NCBI GenBank assembly: GCA_018268955.1
Contig: JAFDVO010000026.1
Coordinates: 1 to 51,167, forward strand
DNA length: 51,167 bases
From: Acidobacteriota bacterium
Lineage (GTDB): Bacteria; Acidobacteriota; Vicinamibacteria; Vicinamibacterales; CAVVIG01
Direction: 5' to 3'
Shown in pieces: positions 1-12,268 of this stretch. Made by a program: the position numbers and the translations under genes. The stretch's first letter is position 1, and every line of letters starts with the position of its first letter. The notes beneath the pieces are model-generated. The model was not told where the DNA came from and did no database searches. It was given only the letters and a program-made list of their open reading frames with translations.

Positions 1-13
1 CTTTCATCTGATC

Positions 14-37
14 AGGAATGCAGGAATGCAGGAATGC
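14..37. repeat. Tandem 8-bp word, three copies
   Basis: AGGAATGC occurs three times head to tail at 14-21, 22-29 and 30-37. The reverse-complement word GCATTCTT recurs in the convergent spacer at 46318-46357, so this is probably the edge of the same kind of intergenic element cut by the window boundary. The rest of 38-110, up to the first gene, shows no clear promoter. Confidence 0.85.
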
Positions 38-110
38 ACAAGACACTGTCGGGCGCATCCGGCGCGACGACGGGCGGCCGCAGGTCGTTTGCTGAAGTAC
101 ATTGGTGGCG

Positions 111-668
111 ATGGCCGAGTCGGTCGAGCGGGAGATCAAGTTGCGATACGCGTCGTTGGAGGCGGCGCTCGAGTCGGTGCGCGCGCTTGGCGCGGCCCTG
201 CACAGCGAACGGCGCCTGCAGGACGATGTGATCCTCGACACCCCTGACGGGGGCTTGCGCGCCGCGCGGTCGGCGCTGCGCGTACGCACCGAGACGACGC
301 AGGCCGTGCTCACGTTCAAGGGACCGCCAATCCCGGGGCTGATGAAGGTTCGCGAAGAGATCGAAACCGGCGTTGACGATGGTGCGGTCCTCCTCGAGAT
401 CCTGGCGCGGGTCGGGTTCACACCCGCCTTCGGCTACCAGAAGTTCCGCACGGAGTACGCACTGGACGACGTGCTGATCACGATCGACGAGACGCCCATT
501 GGCGTGTTCGTCGAACTCGAGGGCTCGGAAGAGGCGATCACCACGACCGCTCGTCGCCTTGGGCGCTCCCCCGCCGACTACGTCGTGGAGTCCTATCGCA
601 CGCTGTACCTGCAGGACTGCGCACGCCGTGGCGTCACGCCTGGCGTCCGCATGCACTTCACCGCATGA
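111..668 (+). CDS. CYTH domain protein (class IV adenylate cyclase / triphosphatase-like)
   Basis: A 185-residue protein whose N-terminus carries the E-x-E-x-K signature (E6, E8, K10) that defines CYTH triphosphate-tunnel enzymes. Members hydrolyse inorganic or organic triphosphates or make cAMP; the sequence does not settle which. Basic and acidic residues recur along the chain (for example the R-V-R-T-E segment and the late F-V-E-L-E-G segment), as expected for a tunnel fold. I chose ATG 111 over an in-frame TTG at 102 because the family starts a few residues before the motif. The stop overlaps the next start as ATGA (665-668), so it is translationally coupled to the MurU-like gene, linking a triphosphate enzyme to sugar nucleotide metabolism. 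Confidence 0.85.
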   Translation: MAESVEREIKLRYASLEAALESVRALGAALHSERRLQDDVILDTPDGGLRAARSALRVRTETTQAVLTFKGPPIPGLMKVREEIETGVDDGAVLLEILARVGFTPAFGYQKFRTEYALDDVLITIDETPIGVFVELEGSEEAITTTARRLGRSPADYVVESYRTLYLQDCARRGVTPGVRMHFTA

Positions 669-1609
669 CCGGCGCGCAGCCGCTCACGCATGCCCTGCTG
701 CTCACGGCGGGGCTCGGCACCCGCCTGCGCCCCCTCACCCTCGTGCGCGCCAAGCCTGCACTGCCCGTTGCCGGCGTTCCGATGGTGCGTCGGATTCTCC
801 GCTGGCTGGCGTCCAGCGGCATCACCGATGTCGTGCTCAACCTGCACCACCATCCCGAAAGCATTGCGGCGGTCGTGGGAGACGCCGCGGACCTGGGCCT
901 GCACGTGCGCTACTCGTGGGAGCAGCCGCAGGTCCTGGGCAGTGCGGGCGGTCCCCGTCAGGCGCTCGACATCGTCGGCGCAGAGAGCTTCGTGCTGGCA
1001 AACGGCGACACGCTGACGGACCTTGCTCTTGCGCCGCTCGCGAGTGCACACCGGGCCAGCGGCGCGCTGGTCACCATGGCTGTGGTACCGAACCAGCAGC
1101 CCGATCGTTACAGCGGGCTCCGCGTCGACGCCGACGGCGCAGTGCTCGGCGTCGTGCCGAAGGGGTCGCGCGAGCCATCGTTCCACTTCATTGGCGTGCA
1201 GATCGCCCATCGTGACGCGTTCGCTGCGGCCCCTGTGGATCGGCCGTCGAACTCGATCGGCGAGATCTACGACGCGCTGATCGCGAGCCGTCCCGGCAGC
1301 ATCCGTGTGCACCACTGCACGGCCCGCTTCTGGGATATCGGTACGGTCGCCGACTACTGGGCCACCTCCCATGAGTTCGCCGAGGCCGAACTTTGGCGGG
1401 ACGATCACGTCCCGTCAGGGAACGACGCCACAATCGACGATTGCCTCATTTGGGACCGCGTGCGCATCGCCCCTGGCGCCACACTCCGCCGCTGCATCGT
1501 CACTGACGACGTGCATGTCGCCGGCGATGCGCGCTACGCGGAGGCAATCCTGATGCGAGGCCCGGACGGCGGGACCATCGCCGAACCGTTTTCTCCTGGA
1601 CCGGTATGA
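665..1609 (+). CDS. murU: Nucleotidyltransferase, MurNAc-1-phosphate uridylyltransferase-like
   Basis: A 314-residue NTP transferase that should join a nucleotide to a sugar 1-phosphate. It shows the GLGTRLRPLT nucleotide loop (16-25), K30-P31 of the usual K-P-x-x-P region, and an A-N-G-D metal-binding segment near residue 113. The C-terminus resembles a short left-handed beta-helix start (isoleucine/cysteine-rich turns after residue 255). Alone it could be a mannose-1-phosphate guanylyltransferase, but the next, ATGA-overlapping gene is an AmgK-like sugar kinase. That pairing is the known MurU/AmgK route that turns recycled MurNAc into UDP-MurNAc, bypassing the fosfomycin-sensitive de novo step. 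The specific substrate is inferred from this context. Confidence 0.8.
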   Translation: MTGAQPLTHALLLTAGLGTRLRPLTLVRAKPALPVAGVPMVRRILRWLASSGITDVVLNLHHHPESIAAVVGDAADLGLHVRYSWEQPQVLGSAGGPRQALDIVGAESFVLANGDTLTDLALAPLASAHRASGALVTMAVVPNQQPDRYSGLRVDADGAVLGVVPKGSREPSFHFIGVQIAHRDAFAAAPVDRPSNSIGEIYDALIASRPGSIRVHHCTARFWDIGTVADYWATSHEFAEAELWRDDHVPSGNDATIDDCLIWDRVRIAPGATLRRCIVTDDVHVAGDARYAEAILMRGPDGGTIAEPFSPGPV

Positions 1610-2619
1610 CCACTGTCGCTACTCCCGACACGCAGTCACGCATCGACGCGTTCCTGCAGGAGCGAGGGTTCGCCGCACGCGGCGCCCGCCTCGTTCCCCT
1701 GACGCCAGACGCCTCTGACCGTCGCTACTTCCGGCTGCTGCTGGACGACGGCGCCAGCCTGGTGATCGCGGTCTACAGCGGCGCGATCGAATACGCGTCC
1801 ATGCCCTTCGCACAGGTTGCCGACCTCTTCGAGCGCATGGCCATGCCCATTCCCGGCGTGCTGGACCACTCGGATCCGTTGGGGATCGTGCTGCAGGAGG
1901 ACCTGGGCGACGTGACCCTTCAGGCGCATGTCGGCGCAGCGACCGTGACAGAGCACGCGGCGTTGTACCGCGAGGCGGTCGCGCTGATTGCGCGACTGCA
2001 GACGGAGGCGGTGGCGTTCGCGTCAGACGGGTACGTGCCGTTCACGCTGGCGTTCGACGTCGAGAAGCTCACGTTCGAGCTGAACTTCTTCGCGCAGCAC
2101 TTCCTGGAGGGCTATCGCGCCGTGGCGCTGAGTCGCGCGGAGAAGGAGGCGCTCGCCCACGAGTGGTCCGCCATCGCCGAGGAACTGGCGGCCGAGCCGC
2201 GCGTGCTCTGCCACCGCGACTACCACAGCCGGAACCTCATGCTTCATGAACACCGGCTATTCCTGATCGACTTCCAGGATGCCCGCATGGGACCCGATAC
2301 GTACGATCTGGTTTCGCTCCTGCGCGACTCCTATGTCGACCTGACGGAGCCGGAGGTGAATGCCCTCGTCGCCTGCTTCCTGGAGCAGATCGGTTCACCA
2401 GAACCGGCTGAGTTCAGGCGCCGCTTCGACCTCATGGCGGTGCAGCGCAACATCAAGGCGCTCGGCACGTTCGGCTTCCAGGCGTCGGCCCGAGGCAACC
2501 CGGCCTACATCCAGTACATGCCGCGGACCCTGCGGAGCGTGCGGGACAACTTCAGCAAGCACAACCGCTTCGGCCGGCTGCAGGAGCTGCTGGCGGCGCA
2601 CGTCGAGGAGCTGCGCTAA
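1606..2619 (+). CDS. amgK: Aminoglycoside-phosphotransferase-fold sugar kinase, AmgK-like
   Basis: A 337-residue kinase of the APH/choline kinase fold. The catalytic H-R-D-Y-H-S-R-N loop lies at 203-210 (base D205) and the magnesium-binding D-F-Q-D begins at D222, followed by G-P-x-x-Y-D-L. AmgK phosphorylates the anomeric hydroxyl of MurNAc/GlcNAc in the cytoplasm, supplying the sugar 1-phosphate for MurU. The start overlaps the upstream stop (ATGA, 1606-1609). Length and motifs match the family. The family call is firm; the MurNAc substrate rests on the neighbouring nucleotidyltransferase. Confidence 0.82.
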   Translation: MTTVATPDTQSRIDAFLQERGFAARGARLVPLTPDASDRRYFRLLLDDGASLVIAVYSGAIEYASMPFAQVADLFERMAMPIPGVLDHSDPLGIVLQEDLGDVTLQAHVGAATVTEHAALYREAVALIARLQTEAVAFASDGYVPFTLAFDVEKLTFELNFFAQHFLEGYRAVALSRAEKEALAHEWSAIAEELAAEPRVLCHRDYHSRNLMLHEHRLFLIDFQDARMGPDTYDLVSLLRDSYVDLTEPEVNALVACFLEQIGSPEPAEFRRRFDLMAVQRNIKALGTFGFQASARGNPAYIQYMPRTLRSVRDNFSKHNRFGRLQELLAAHVEELR

Positions 2620-2634
2620 CATGGTCGGAGGTTT

Positions 2635-3489
2635 GTGCCCCACGCGCGACGCTTCGGCCTCTCCACGCAGCTCTATCACGCCCAGCGCCTGACCAGCGAG
2701 CACCTGCGCCAGATTGGCGGCGCGGGGTTCGAGACGGTCGAGCTCATGGCGACGCGCACCCACCTCGACTACCACAACGAGGCCGTCATTGCGGACCTGC
2801 AGGGCTGGTTGTCGAGTGCGCGGCTGGATCTCGAATCGGTGCATGCGCCCACGAGCGAAAGCTTCGTCGCGGGTCGGCACGGCGCCGTGCTGAACCTGGC
2901 GAGCCCTGACGCCGCGGCCCGCGAACACGCGGTCGACGAAGCGCTGCGGGCGCTCCACATCGCGCGTCGCCTGCCGTTCCGGACGTTGGTCGTGCATGCT
3001 GGTGCGGCCTCGACGCCGCGGCCAGCGCCGGGCACCAATAGCCGTGACGCCGCGCGACGGAGCATCGAGCGGCTCGCCGAGGCGGCCCGCCCGCTGGGCG
3101 TGACCGTCGGCGTGGAACTGGTCCCCAACGAACTCTCGACCTCGGGATCGTTGGTGCACTTCGTCGAAGAGGTGCTCGAGGCGGGGGCGGCGACCATCTG
3201 CCTGGACCTCGGACACGCCAGGCTCGAAGGGGACGTGGCGGATGCGATCGAGAATGTCGCGGGGCACATCGGCCTGGTCCACGCCCACGACAATCGTGGA
3301 CGCCAGGACGATCACCTGCTCCCGTTCGAGGGAACAATCGACTGGCCCTGGGCGCTCACGACGCTGCAGAAGGTCGGGTACGACGGCGCAGTGATCCTCG
3401 AACCGTCGCCACAGGGGTCAACGAGGGACACGCTCGCGCGGGCTCGCGCCGCGCGCGCACGGATGGAACAGCTGCTCGAGGCGTACTGA
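2635..3489 (+). CDS. Sugar phosphate isomerase/epimerase (xylose isomerase-like TIM barrel)
   Basis: A 284-residue AP-endonuclease-2 superfamily TIM barrel. Visible barrel-strand ends include F-E-T-V-E-L near residue 30, V-G-V-E-L-V-P-N-E near 160, C-L-D-L-G-H-A near 190 and H-A-H-D-N near 216; these acidic and histidine residues normally bind a divalent metal. Members isomerise or epimerise sugars and related compounds; the substrate cannot be read here. The start is GTG 2635, preceded by GGAGG at 2627-2631, with no better in-frame ATG. The stop overlaps asnS by one base (TGATG). Co-transcription with murU/amgK suggests a carbohydrate role, which is inference. Confidence 0.8.
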   Translation: MPHARRFGLSTQLYHAQRLTSEHLRQIGGAGFETVELMATRTHLDYHNEAVIADLQGWLSSARLDLESVHAPTSESFVAGRHGAVLNLASPDAAAREHAVDEALRALHIARRLPFRTLVVHAGAASTPRPAPGTNSRDAARRSIERLAEAARPLGVTVGVELVPNELSTSGSLVHFVEEVLEAGAATICLDLGHARLEGDVADAIENVAGHIGLVHAHDNRGRQDDHLLPFEGTIDWPWALTTLQKVGYDGAVILEPSPQGSTRDTLARARAARARMEQLLEAY

Positions 3490-4781
3490 TGCACGTCTAC
3501 ATCGAAGACATTGGCAAGCACGAAGGGCAGGACGTCACGATCAAGGGATGGCTGTCGAACCGCCGCTCCAGCGGGAAGATCCACTTCCTGATTCTGCGGG
3601 ACGGCAGCGGCTTCATCCAGGGCGTGATGTCGAAGGCCACGGTCGGCGAGGAGATGTTCAAGGCGGCCGACCACCTGTCGCAGGAGACCTCGGTGATCGT
3701 CACCGGCACGGTCCGCGCGGACAAGCGGGCGCCGAGCGGCTACGAGATCGATGTCACGGCGCTCGAGGTCGTCGGGGAGTCGCACGAGTTCCCCATCACG
3801 CCGAAGGAACACGGCGTCGACTTCCTGCTGGACCGTCGGCATCTCTGGATCCGCACGGAGCGGCAGACCGCGATCCTCCGGATCCGGCATGAAGTGATCA
3901 ACGCCGTTCGTGACTTCTTCAACGACCGGGGCTTCATCCTCACGGACACGCCGATCTTCACCCCGTCTGCCTGCGAGGGCACGACCACGCTGTTCCCGGT
4001 CGAGTACTTCGACGACCAGAAGGCGTACCTGACGCAGAGCGGTCAGCTCTATCTGGAGTCGACGGCGATGGCGCTCGGCCGGGTCTACTCGTTCGGCCCG
4101 ACGTTCCGCGCCGAGAAGTCCAAGACCAGGCGGCACCTGACCGAGTTCTGGATGGTCGAACCCGAGATGGCGTACGCGTCGCTCGACGACGTGATGGACC
4201 TGGCCGAGGACATGATCGTGTCGGTCGTCTCACGCGTGCTGGACAGGCGGGCGCGTGAGCTGAAGATCATCGAGCGCGACACGTCGAAGCTCGAATCGGT
4301 GCGGAAGCCGTTCCCGCGCATCACCTACGACGACGCGGTGCAGATGCTGCAGGAGAAGGGGCTGCCCTTCGAATGGGGTGGCGACTTCGGCGGACCGGAT
4401 GAAACGACGCTGTCGGAGCAGTACGACCGGCCGGTGATGGTCAACCGTTATCCGGCGGCGGTGAAGGCCTTTTACATGAAGCCCGACCCGCAGCGTCCCG
4501 AGCTGGCCCTGGGCGTCGACGTGCTCGCGCCGGAAGGCTACGGCGAGATCATTGGCGGTGGTGAGCGCCTGGCGGACCTCGACCTCCTGCTCCAGCGGAT
4601 CAAGGCGCACGATCTCCCGCAAGAGGCGTTCGAATGGTATCTCGACCTGCGCCGCTACGGGACCGTGCCGCACGGCGGCTTCGGCATGGGCATCGAACGC
4701 ATGGTCGCCTGGCTCTGTAAACTCGAACACGTGCGCGAGACGATCCCGTTCCCGCGCATGCTGTACAGGCTCTACCCATAG
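3489..4781 (+). CDS. asnS: Asparaginyl-tRNA synthetase
   Basis: A 430-residue class IIb aminoacyl-tRNA synthetase that charges tRNA-Asn in the cytoplasm. An N-terminal OB-fold anticodon-binding domain (about 1-105, with the [11 protein letters not shown] strand) leads into the catalytic domain. Motif 2 is seen at F-R-A-E-K-S-x-T-x-R-H-L-T-E-F and motif 3 at G-F-G-M-G-I-E-R. Length is normal for bacterial AsnRS, and the absence of the large AspRS GAD insertion argues for Asn rather than Asp. The ATG overlaps the previous stop. Confidence 0.96.
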   Translation: MHVYIEDIGKHEGQDVTIKGWLSNRRSSGKIHFLILRDGSGFIQGVMSKATVGEEMFKAADHLSQETSVIVTGTVRADKRAPSGYEIDVTALEVVGESHEFPITPKEHGVDFLLDRRHLWIRTERQTAILRIRHEVINAVRDFFNDRGFILTDTPIFTPSACEGTTTLFPVEYFDDQKAYLTQSGQLYLESTAMALGRVYSFGPTFRAEKSKTRRHLTEFWMVEPEMAYASLDDVMDLAEDMIVSVVSRVLDRRARELKIIERDTSKLESVRKPFPRITYDDAVQMLQEKGLPFEWGGDFGGPDETTLSEQYDRPVMVNRYPAAVKAFYMKPDPQRPELALGVDVLAPEGYGEIIGGGERLADLDLLLQRIKAHDLPQEAFEWYLDLRRYGTVPHGGFGMGIERMVAWLCKLEHVRETIPFPRMLYRLYP

Positions 4782-4879
4782 GGCTTTGGGCTCCGGGCTT
4801 CTGGCTCATGGCAGCGTCGGCTTCAGCCTGGAGTCGACCCGCCCTGGAGCCTCGAGCCGGAAGCCAGAAGCCAGCAGGC
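4782..4879. repeat. Intergenic inverted repeat built of GGGCT-type words
   Basis: The spacer between asnS and rimO contains GGGCTTTGGGCTCCGGG then GGGCTTCTGGCT on the left (4781-4806) and complementary words such as AGCCAGAAGCC and CCTGGAGCC on the right (about 4843-4872). The arms can fold into a long imperfect hairpin. The same word (GGGCTCCGGGCTCC) recurs near 27345. The right arm runs almost to the rimO start and leaves no clear Shine-Dalgarno site. Confidence 0.7.
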
Positions 4880-4888
4880 TCTTGACCC

Positions 4889-6424
4889 ATGAAGATCGGC
4901 ATGATTTCCCTCGGCTGTCCGAAGAACCTCGTGGACTCCGAGGTGATGCTCGGGCTCGCGCAGCAGGCGGGGCACGACCTGACGCAGGACCCGGCGAACG
5001 CCGACGTGCTCGTCGTGAACACGTGTGCCTTCATCGATTCCGCGAAGAAGGAATCGATCGAGACCATCCTCGAGATGGCGCAGCACAAGAAGGACGGCTC
5101 GTGCCGGCGCCTGGTCGTCACCGGGTGCCTGGCGGAGCGGTACCGGGACGAGCTGAAGGCAGAGATTCCGGAGATCGACGCCGTGCTCGGGACCGGCGAG
5201 GTCCCCGAGATCGTCGCCGCCATCGGCGGGATCGCGACGAGGCAGTCGGCCCCGCTCACCTTCTTCCGGCCCACCACCGTCTCGTCCCCGGAAGCGACCG
5301 TCCAGAATGCACCGGCCGCCCTGCTCGACGGGACGAACGGGACGTCCGCGAATCGCCACGATCGTTTCGTGCTCTCATCCGTCGATGTCATCGACATCGT
5401 GGACGAGGGTGCGCACCCCGCGGGCCCGGCGGGTCGCGGGCACGACGCTGCGCAGCTGCCCGGCACGCCGACCTACATCTACGACGCCGATACGCCCCGT
5501 ATCTTCGCGACCCCGCGGCACTACGCGTACCTCAAGGTGGCCGAGGGCTGCGACTACAAGTGCGCGTTCTGCATCATCCCGAAGCTGCGTGGCGGATACC
5601 GCAGCCGGTCCGAGGACTCCATCGTCGAGGAGGCGCGGGCCCTTGCTGCGCGTGGCGTGAAGGAACTCCTGCTCATTTCGCAGGACACGACGTTCTACGG
5701 GATCGATCGGGGCGAACGGGGCGCCCTGGCCCGCCTGCTTCGTCGGCTGAACGAGGTCGATGGGCTCGAGTGGATCCGCCTTCACTATCTCTACCCCACC
5801 ACCGTGGACGACGAGATGCTGGCGGCGATGGCTGAGTGCGAGAAGGTCTGCAAGTACATCGACCTGCCGCTCCAGCACGCGTCCGATCCGGTCCTCAAGC
5901 GCATGAAGCGGCCCGGCACGCGCAGGAAGTACGATCAGCTGCTGAACCGTATCCGTGAGCGGGTCCCGAACGTCTCCCTCCGCACGACCTTCATCGTCGG
6001 CTTCCCTGGGGAAACCGACGCGGATGTCGCAGCGCTCTGCGACTTCGTGTCCACCCATGCATTCGACCACGTGGGCGTGTTCACCTACTCGCATGAGGAA
6101 GGCACGTCCGCCTTCGGGTTGGCCGATGACGTGCCGGCGAGGGTGAAGACCGCGCGGCGGAACCGGGTCATGCAGCTGCAGAAGAAGTTGGTCAAGGCGC
6201 GGCAGAAGCAGCGGCTGGGCCAGCGCCACCGCGTGCTGGTCGACGGTCCGGCGTCCGACCACGAGCTGGTGCTCCGCGCCCGCCTGTCCACCCAGGCGCC
6301 AGACATCGACGCGTCGGTCTACCTGACCGAATGCGACCCGTCCACGTATCGCGCCGGGGATTTCGTCGAGGTGGAGATCGTCGGCGCCCGCGAGTACGAC
6401 CTCCTGGCTCGGCCGGTCAGCTAA
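4889..6424 (+). CDS. rimO: Ribosomal protein S12 methylthiotransferase
   Basis: A 511-residue radical-SAM methylthiotransferase that modifies a conserved aspartate of ribosomal protein S12. The N-terminal MTTase domain has its three cluster cysteines at C10 (L-G-C-P-K-N), C46 (N-T-C) and C80 (T-G-C). The radical-SAM C-x3-C-x2-C motif is C221-C225-C228. A C-terminal TRAM domain ends the protein. It is longer than the usual roughly 440 residues because about 85 residues of low-complexity sequence lie between the two domains (about 117-205). The reading frame is continuous through this insert, and motifs on both sides are intact. Confidence 0.94.
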   Translation: MKIGMISLGCPKNLVDSEVMLGLAQQAGHDLTQDPANADVLVVNTCAFIDSAKKESIETILEMAQHKKDGSCRRLVVTGCLAERYRDELKAEIPEIDAVLGTGEVPEIVAAIGGIATRQSAPLTFFRPTTVSSPEATVQNAPAALLDGTNGTSANRHDRFVLSSVDVIDIVDEGAHPAGPAGRGHDAAQLPGTPTYIYDADTPRIFATPRHYAYLKVAEGCDYKCAFCIIPKLRGGYRSRSEDSIVEEARALAARGVKELLLISQDTTFYGIDRGERGALARLLRRLNEVDGLEWIRLHYLYPTTVDDEMLAAMAECEKVCKYIDLPLQHASDPVLKRMKRPGTRRKYDQLLNRIRERVPNVSLRTTFIVGFPGETDADVAALCDFVSTHAFDHVGVFTYSHEEGTSAFGLADDVPARVKTARRNRVMQLQKKLVKARQKQRLGQRHRVLVDGPASDHELVLRARLSTQAPDIDASVYLTECDPSTYRAGDFVEVEIVGAREYDLLARPVS

Positions 6425-6487
6425 GCTCCCCCCATTCGCGGCTCGACGCCCGTGCCTGACCTCCGGATCCGTGGCGGAGGCGCATGG

Positions 6488-6493
6488 TATACT
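6488..6493 (+). promoter_or_regulatory. Possible -10 box of the rimP-nusA-infB operon
   Basis: TATACT lies 77 bases before the rimP start and just ahead of the leader hairpin. I see no convincing -35 at 16-18 bases upstream, so this is only a weak candidate. Confidence 0.35.
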
Positions 6494-6524
6494 TCGGCGT
6501 TCGAGCTTTGGTTGCAGGACCGAA

Positions 6525-6548
6525 GCGGGCGGTGTGCCCGCTTTTTTT
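6525..6548 (+). terminator. Hairpin plus T-tract in the rimP leader (terminator/attenuator)
   Basis: GCGGGC (6525-6530) pairs with GCCCGC (6536-6541) around a five-base loop, directly followed by seven T. It has the form of a Rho-independent terminator. It lies after a possible -10 box and 17 bases before rimP, so it may end transcripts from rimO or attenuate the rimP operon. Confidence 0.8.
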
Positions 6549-6564
6549 GTTTGTCAGGACCTGA

Positions 6565-7053
6565 ATGCGGGGCGAAGCAGGCATTGTCGAGCAGGTGAAA
6601 GAGGCGGCGACGCGCGTGGCGTCGAGCTATGGCCTCGAGATCTTCGACGTGCAGTTCCGCCGAGAAGCTCACGGAATGGTGCTCCGGGTACAGATCGACC
6701 GGCCCGGCCCGGCGGCCACGGCCGAGGACAGCGTGAGCGTCGAGGATTGTTCGCACGTCAGCCGCGACCTGAGCGCGCTGCTGGACGTGGAGGACTTCAT
6801 CCCCGGCGCCTACACCCTCGAAGTGTCTTCGCCCGGGCTGGATCGGCCGCTTCGGGGCAAGGCTGACTTCGAGCGGTTCTCGGGACGTCGCGCCAAGGTG
6901 GTGGTCCGGGAGGCGGTCGACGGGCAGACGTTCTTCAAGGGACGGCTGGCCGGTGTGGACGGCGACACGGTGCTCATCGATGGCGATGACGGGCGGCAGC
7001 ACCGCCTGCCGCTCGGACTCGTGACTCGCGCGAACCTGGAAGTGGAATTCTAG
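6565..7053 (+). CDS. rimP: Ribosome maturation factor RimP
   Basis: A 162-residue 30S-subunit maturation factor. The N-terminal alpha/beta domain contains the diagnostic D-C-S-x-x-S-R-x-L-S-x-x-L-D stretch near residue 66-79 and the Y-x-L-E-V-S-S-P-G-L-D-R-P-L segment near 89-102; a small SH3-like barrel follows. Length is typical. It stops two bases before nusA, the normal partner, and opens the operon behind the leader hairpin. Confidence 0.95.
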   Translation: MRGEAGIVEQVKEAATRVASSYGLEIFDVQFRREAHGMVLRVQIDRPGPAATAEDSVSVEDCSHVSRDLSALLDVEDFIPGAYTLEVSSPGLDRPLRGKADFERFSGRRAKVVVREAVDGQTFFKGRLAGVDGDTVLIDGDDGRQHRLPLGLVTRANLEVEF

Positions 7054-7055
7054 AC

Positions 7056-8399
<1,344 letters not shown>

Positions 8400-8431
8400 C
8401 AGGCGGTCGCATACTGAGGTGAGGTAGGCAT

Positions 8432-11434
<3,003 letters not shown>

Positions 11435-11444
11435 CGCGACAGGA

Positions 11445-11556
11445 CAACTGGTGAGTTAGTCACTTGGTGAGTTGGCGAGTTGGTGAGTTGGTGGACAGCC
11501 AACTTACCGAGTCGCCAACTTGCCAGGTCACCAATTCGCCAATTCACCAACTCGCA
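11445..11556. repeat. Long imperfect palindrome built of GAGTTGGT-type words
   Basis: The spacer after infB holds repeated 8-base words (GTGAGTTG, GCGAGTTG, GTGAGTTG) at 11445-11493 and their complements (CCAACTTG, CCAATTCG, CCAATTCA, CCAACTCG) at 11499-11556, separated by a few bases. The arms can pair as a roughly 50-bp imperfect hairpin. It ends 17 bases before the DUF503 start. Confidence 0.88.
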
Positions 11557-11572
11557 CTCCTCTCCCGCGCGC

Positions 11573-11854
11573 GTGGTCATCGCCCTCCTGACCGTCGAGC
11601 TCTTCATCCCCGCGGCACACTCCCTGAAAGAGAAGCGGATGGTGTTGCGCCGCATCAAGGACCGCATCAGCAGGTTCAACGTGGCGGTCTCGGAGGTGGA
11701 ACATCACGACCTGTGGCAGAGGGCCGGGCTCGCGGTCGTCACGGTGAGCACCGATCAGGCTCACGCTGACCGTGAGCTTGCGGCAGTCGCCGACGAGATC
11801 GAACGGGTCGAACCGGGACTCATCACCCGGACCGACGTGGAGTTCCTCACCTGA
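11573..11854 (+). CDS. DUF503 family protein (YlxP-like)
   Basis: A 93-residue protein matching the DUF503/YlxP family by its size and its L-K-E-K-R-x-V-L-R-x-I-K-D-R-I-x-x-x-F-N-V-A-V-S-E-V segment (residues 18-43). Such proteins sit between infB and rbfA in many bacteria and are linked to ribosome biogenesis, without a defined reaction. GTG 11573 is chosen because it gives the normal length and begins with the conserved V-I-A-L-L-T-V-E-L strand; in-frame upstream codons fall inside the repeat hairpin. Confidence 0.88.
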   Translation: MVIALLTVELFIPAAHSLKEKRMVLRRIKDRISRFNVAVSEVEHHDLWQRAGLAVVTVSTDQAHADRELAAVADEIERVEPGLITRTDVEFLT

Positions 11855-11893
11855 CGCGGTGCATGAGCAACCTGCAATCTGAGATGTCCCCGT

Positions 11894-12268
11894 ATGTCCC
11901 AAGGTTCCCGCCCCGATCGTGTTGCCGACCAGCTCCGTGGCGAGCTGGCCATGATGCTGGCCCGAGAGGTGCACGATCCCGGTGTCGGGTTCGTGACGCT
12001 GACCCGTGTGCACGTGAGCCCCGACCTTCAGCAGGCGCGCGTGATGTACACCGCCCTTGGCGACGAGAAGAGCCGTGCGAACACAGCGAAGGCGCTGGCG
12101 CGGGTCGCCCCGTTCCTTCGACGCCAGCTCGGCGCACGGCTGCGCCTGAAGCGCGCGCCCGAGTTGAAGTTCGTCTACGATGAATCGGTGGCCGGCCAGG
12201 ATCGCATCGAGCAGATCCTGAGCGAACTGCAGTCCCAGCCCCGGAGTGACTCGGAGCCCGATGCATAG
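11894..12268 (+). CDS. rbfA: 30S ribosome-binding factor A
   Basis: A 124-residue KH-fold factor needed for late 16S rRNA/30S maturation. Conserved features are R-V-A-D-Q-L-R-x-E-L near the start, D-P-G-V-G-F-V-T-L-T-x-V-x-V-S-P-D-L in the middle, and the P-x-L-x-F-x-Y-D-E-S segment near residue 95. Its stop overlaps the next gene start by eight bases (ATGCATAG). Confidence 0.95.
   Translation: MSQGSRPDRVADQLRGELAMMLAREVHDPGVGFVTLTRVHVSPDLQQARVMYTALGDEKSRANTAKALARVAPFLRRQLGARLRLKRAPELKFVYDESVAGQDRIEQILSELQSQPRSDSEPDA

Noticed and set aside
102..110. TTG start for the CYTH gene
   Set aside because: ATG 111 gives the standard N-terminus just before the E-x-E-x-K motif.
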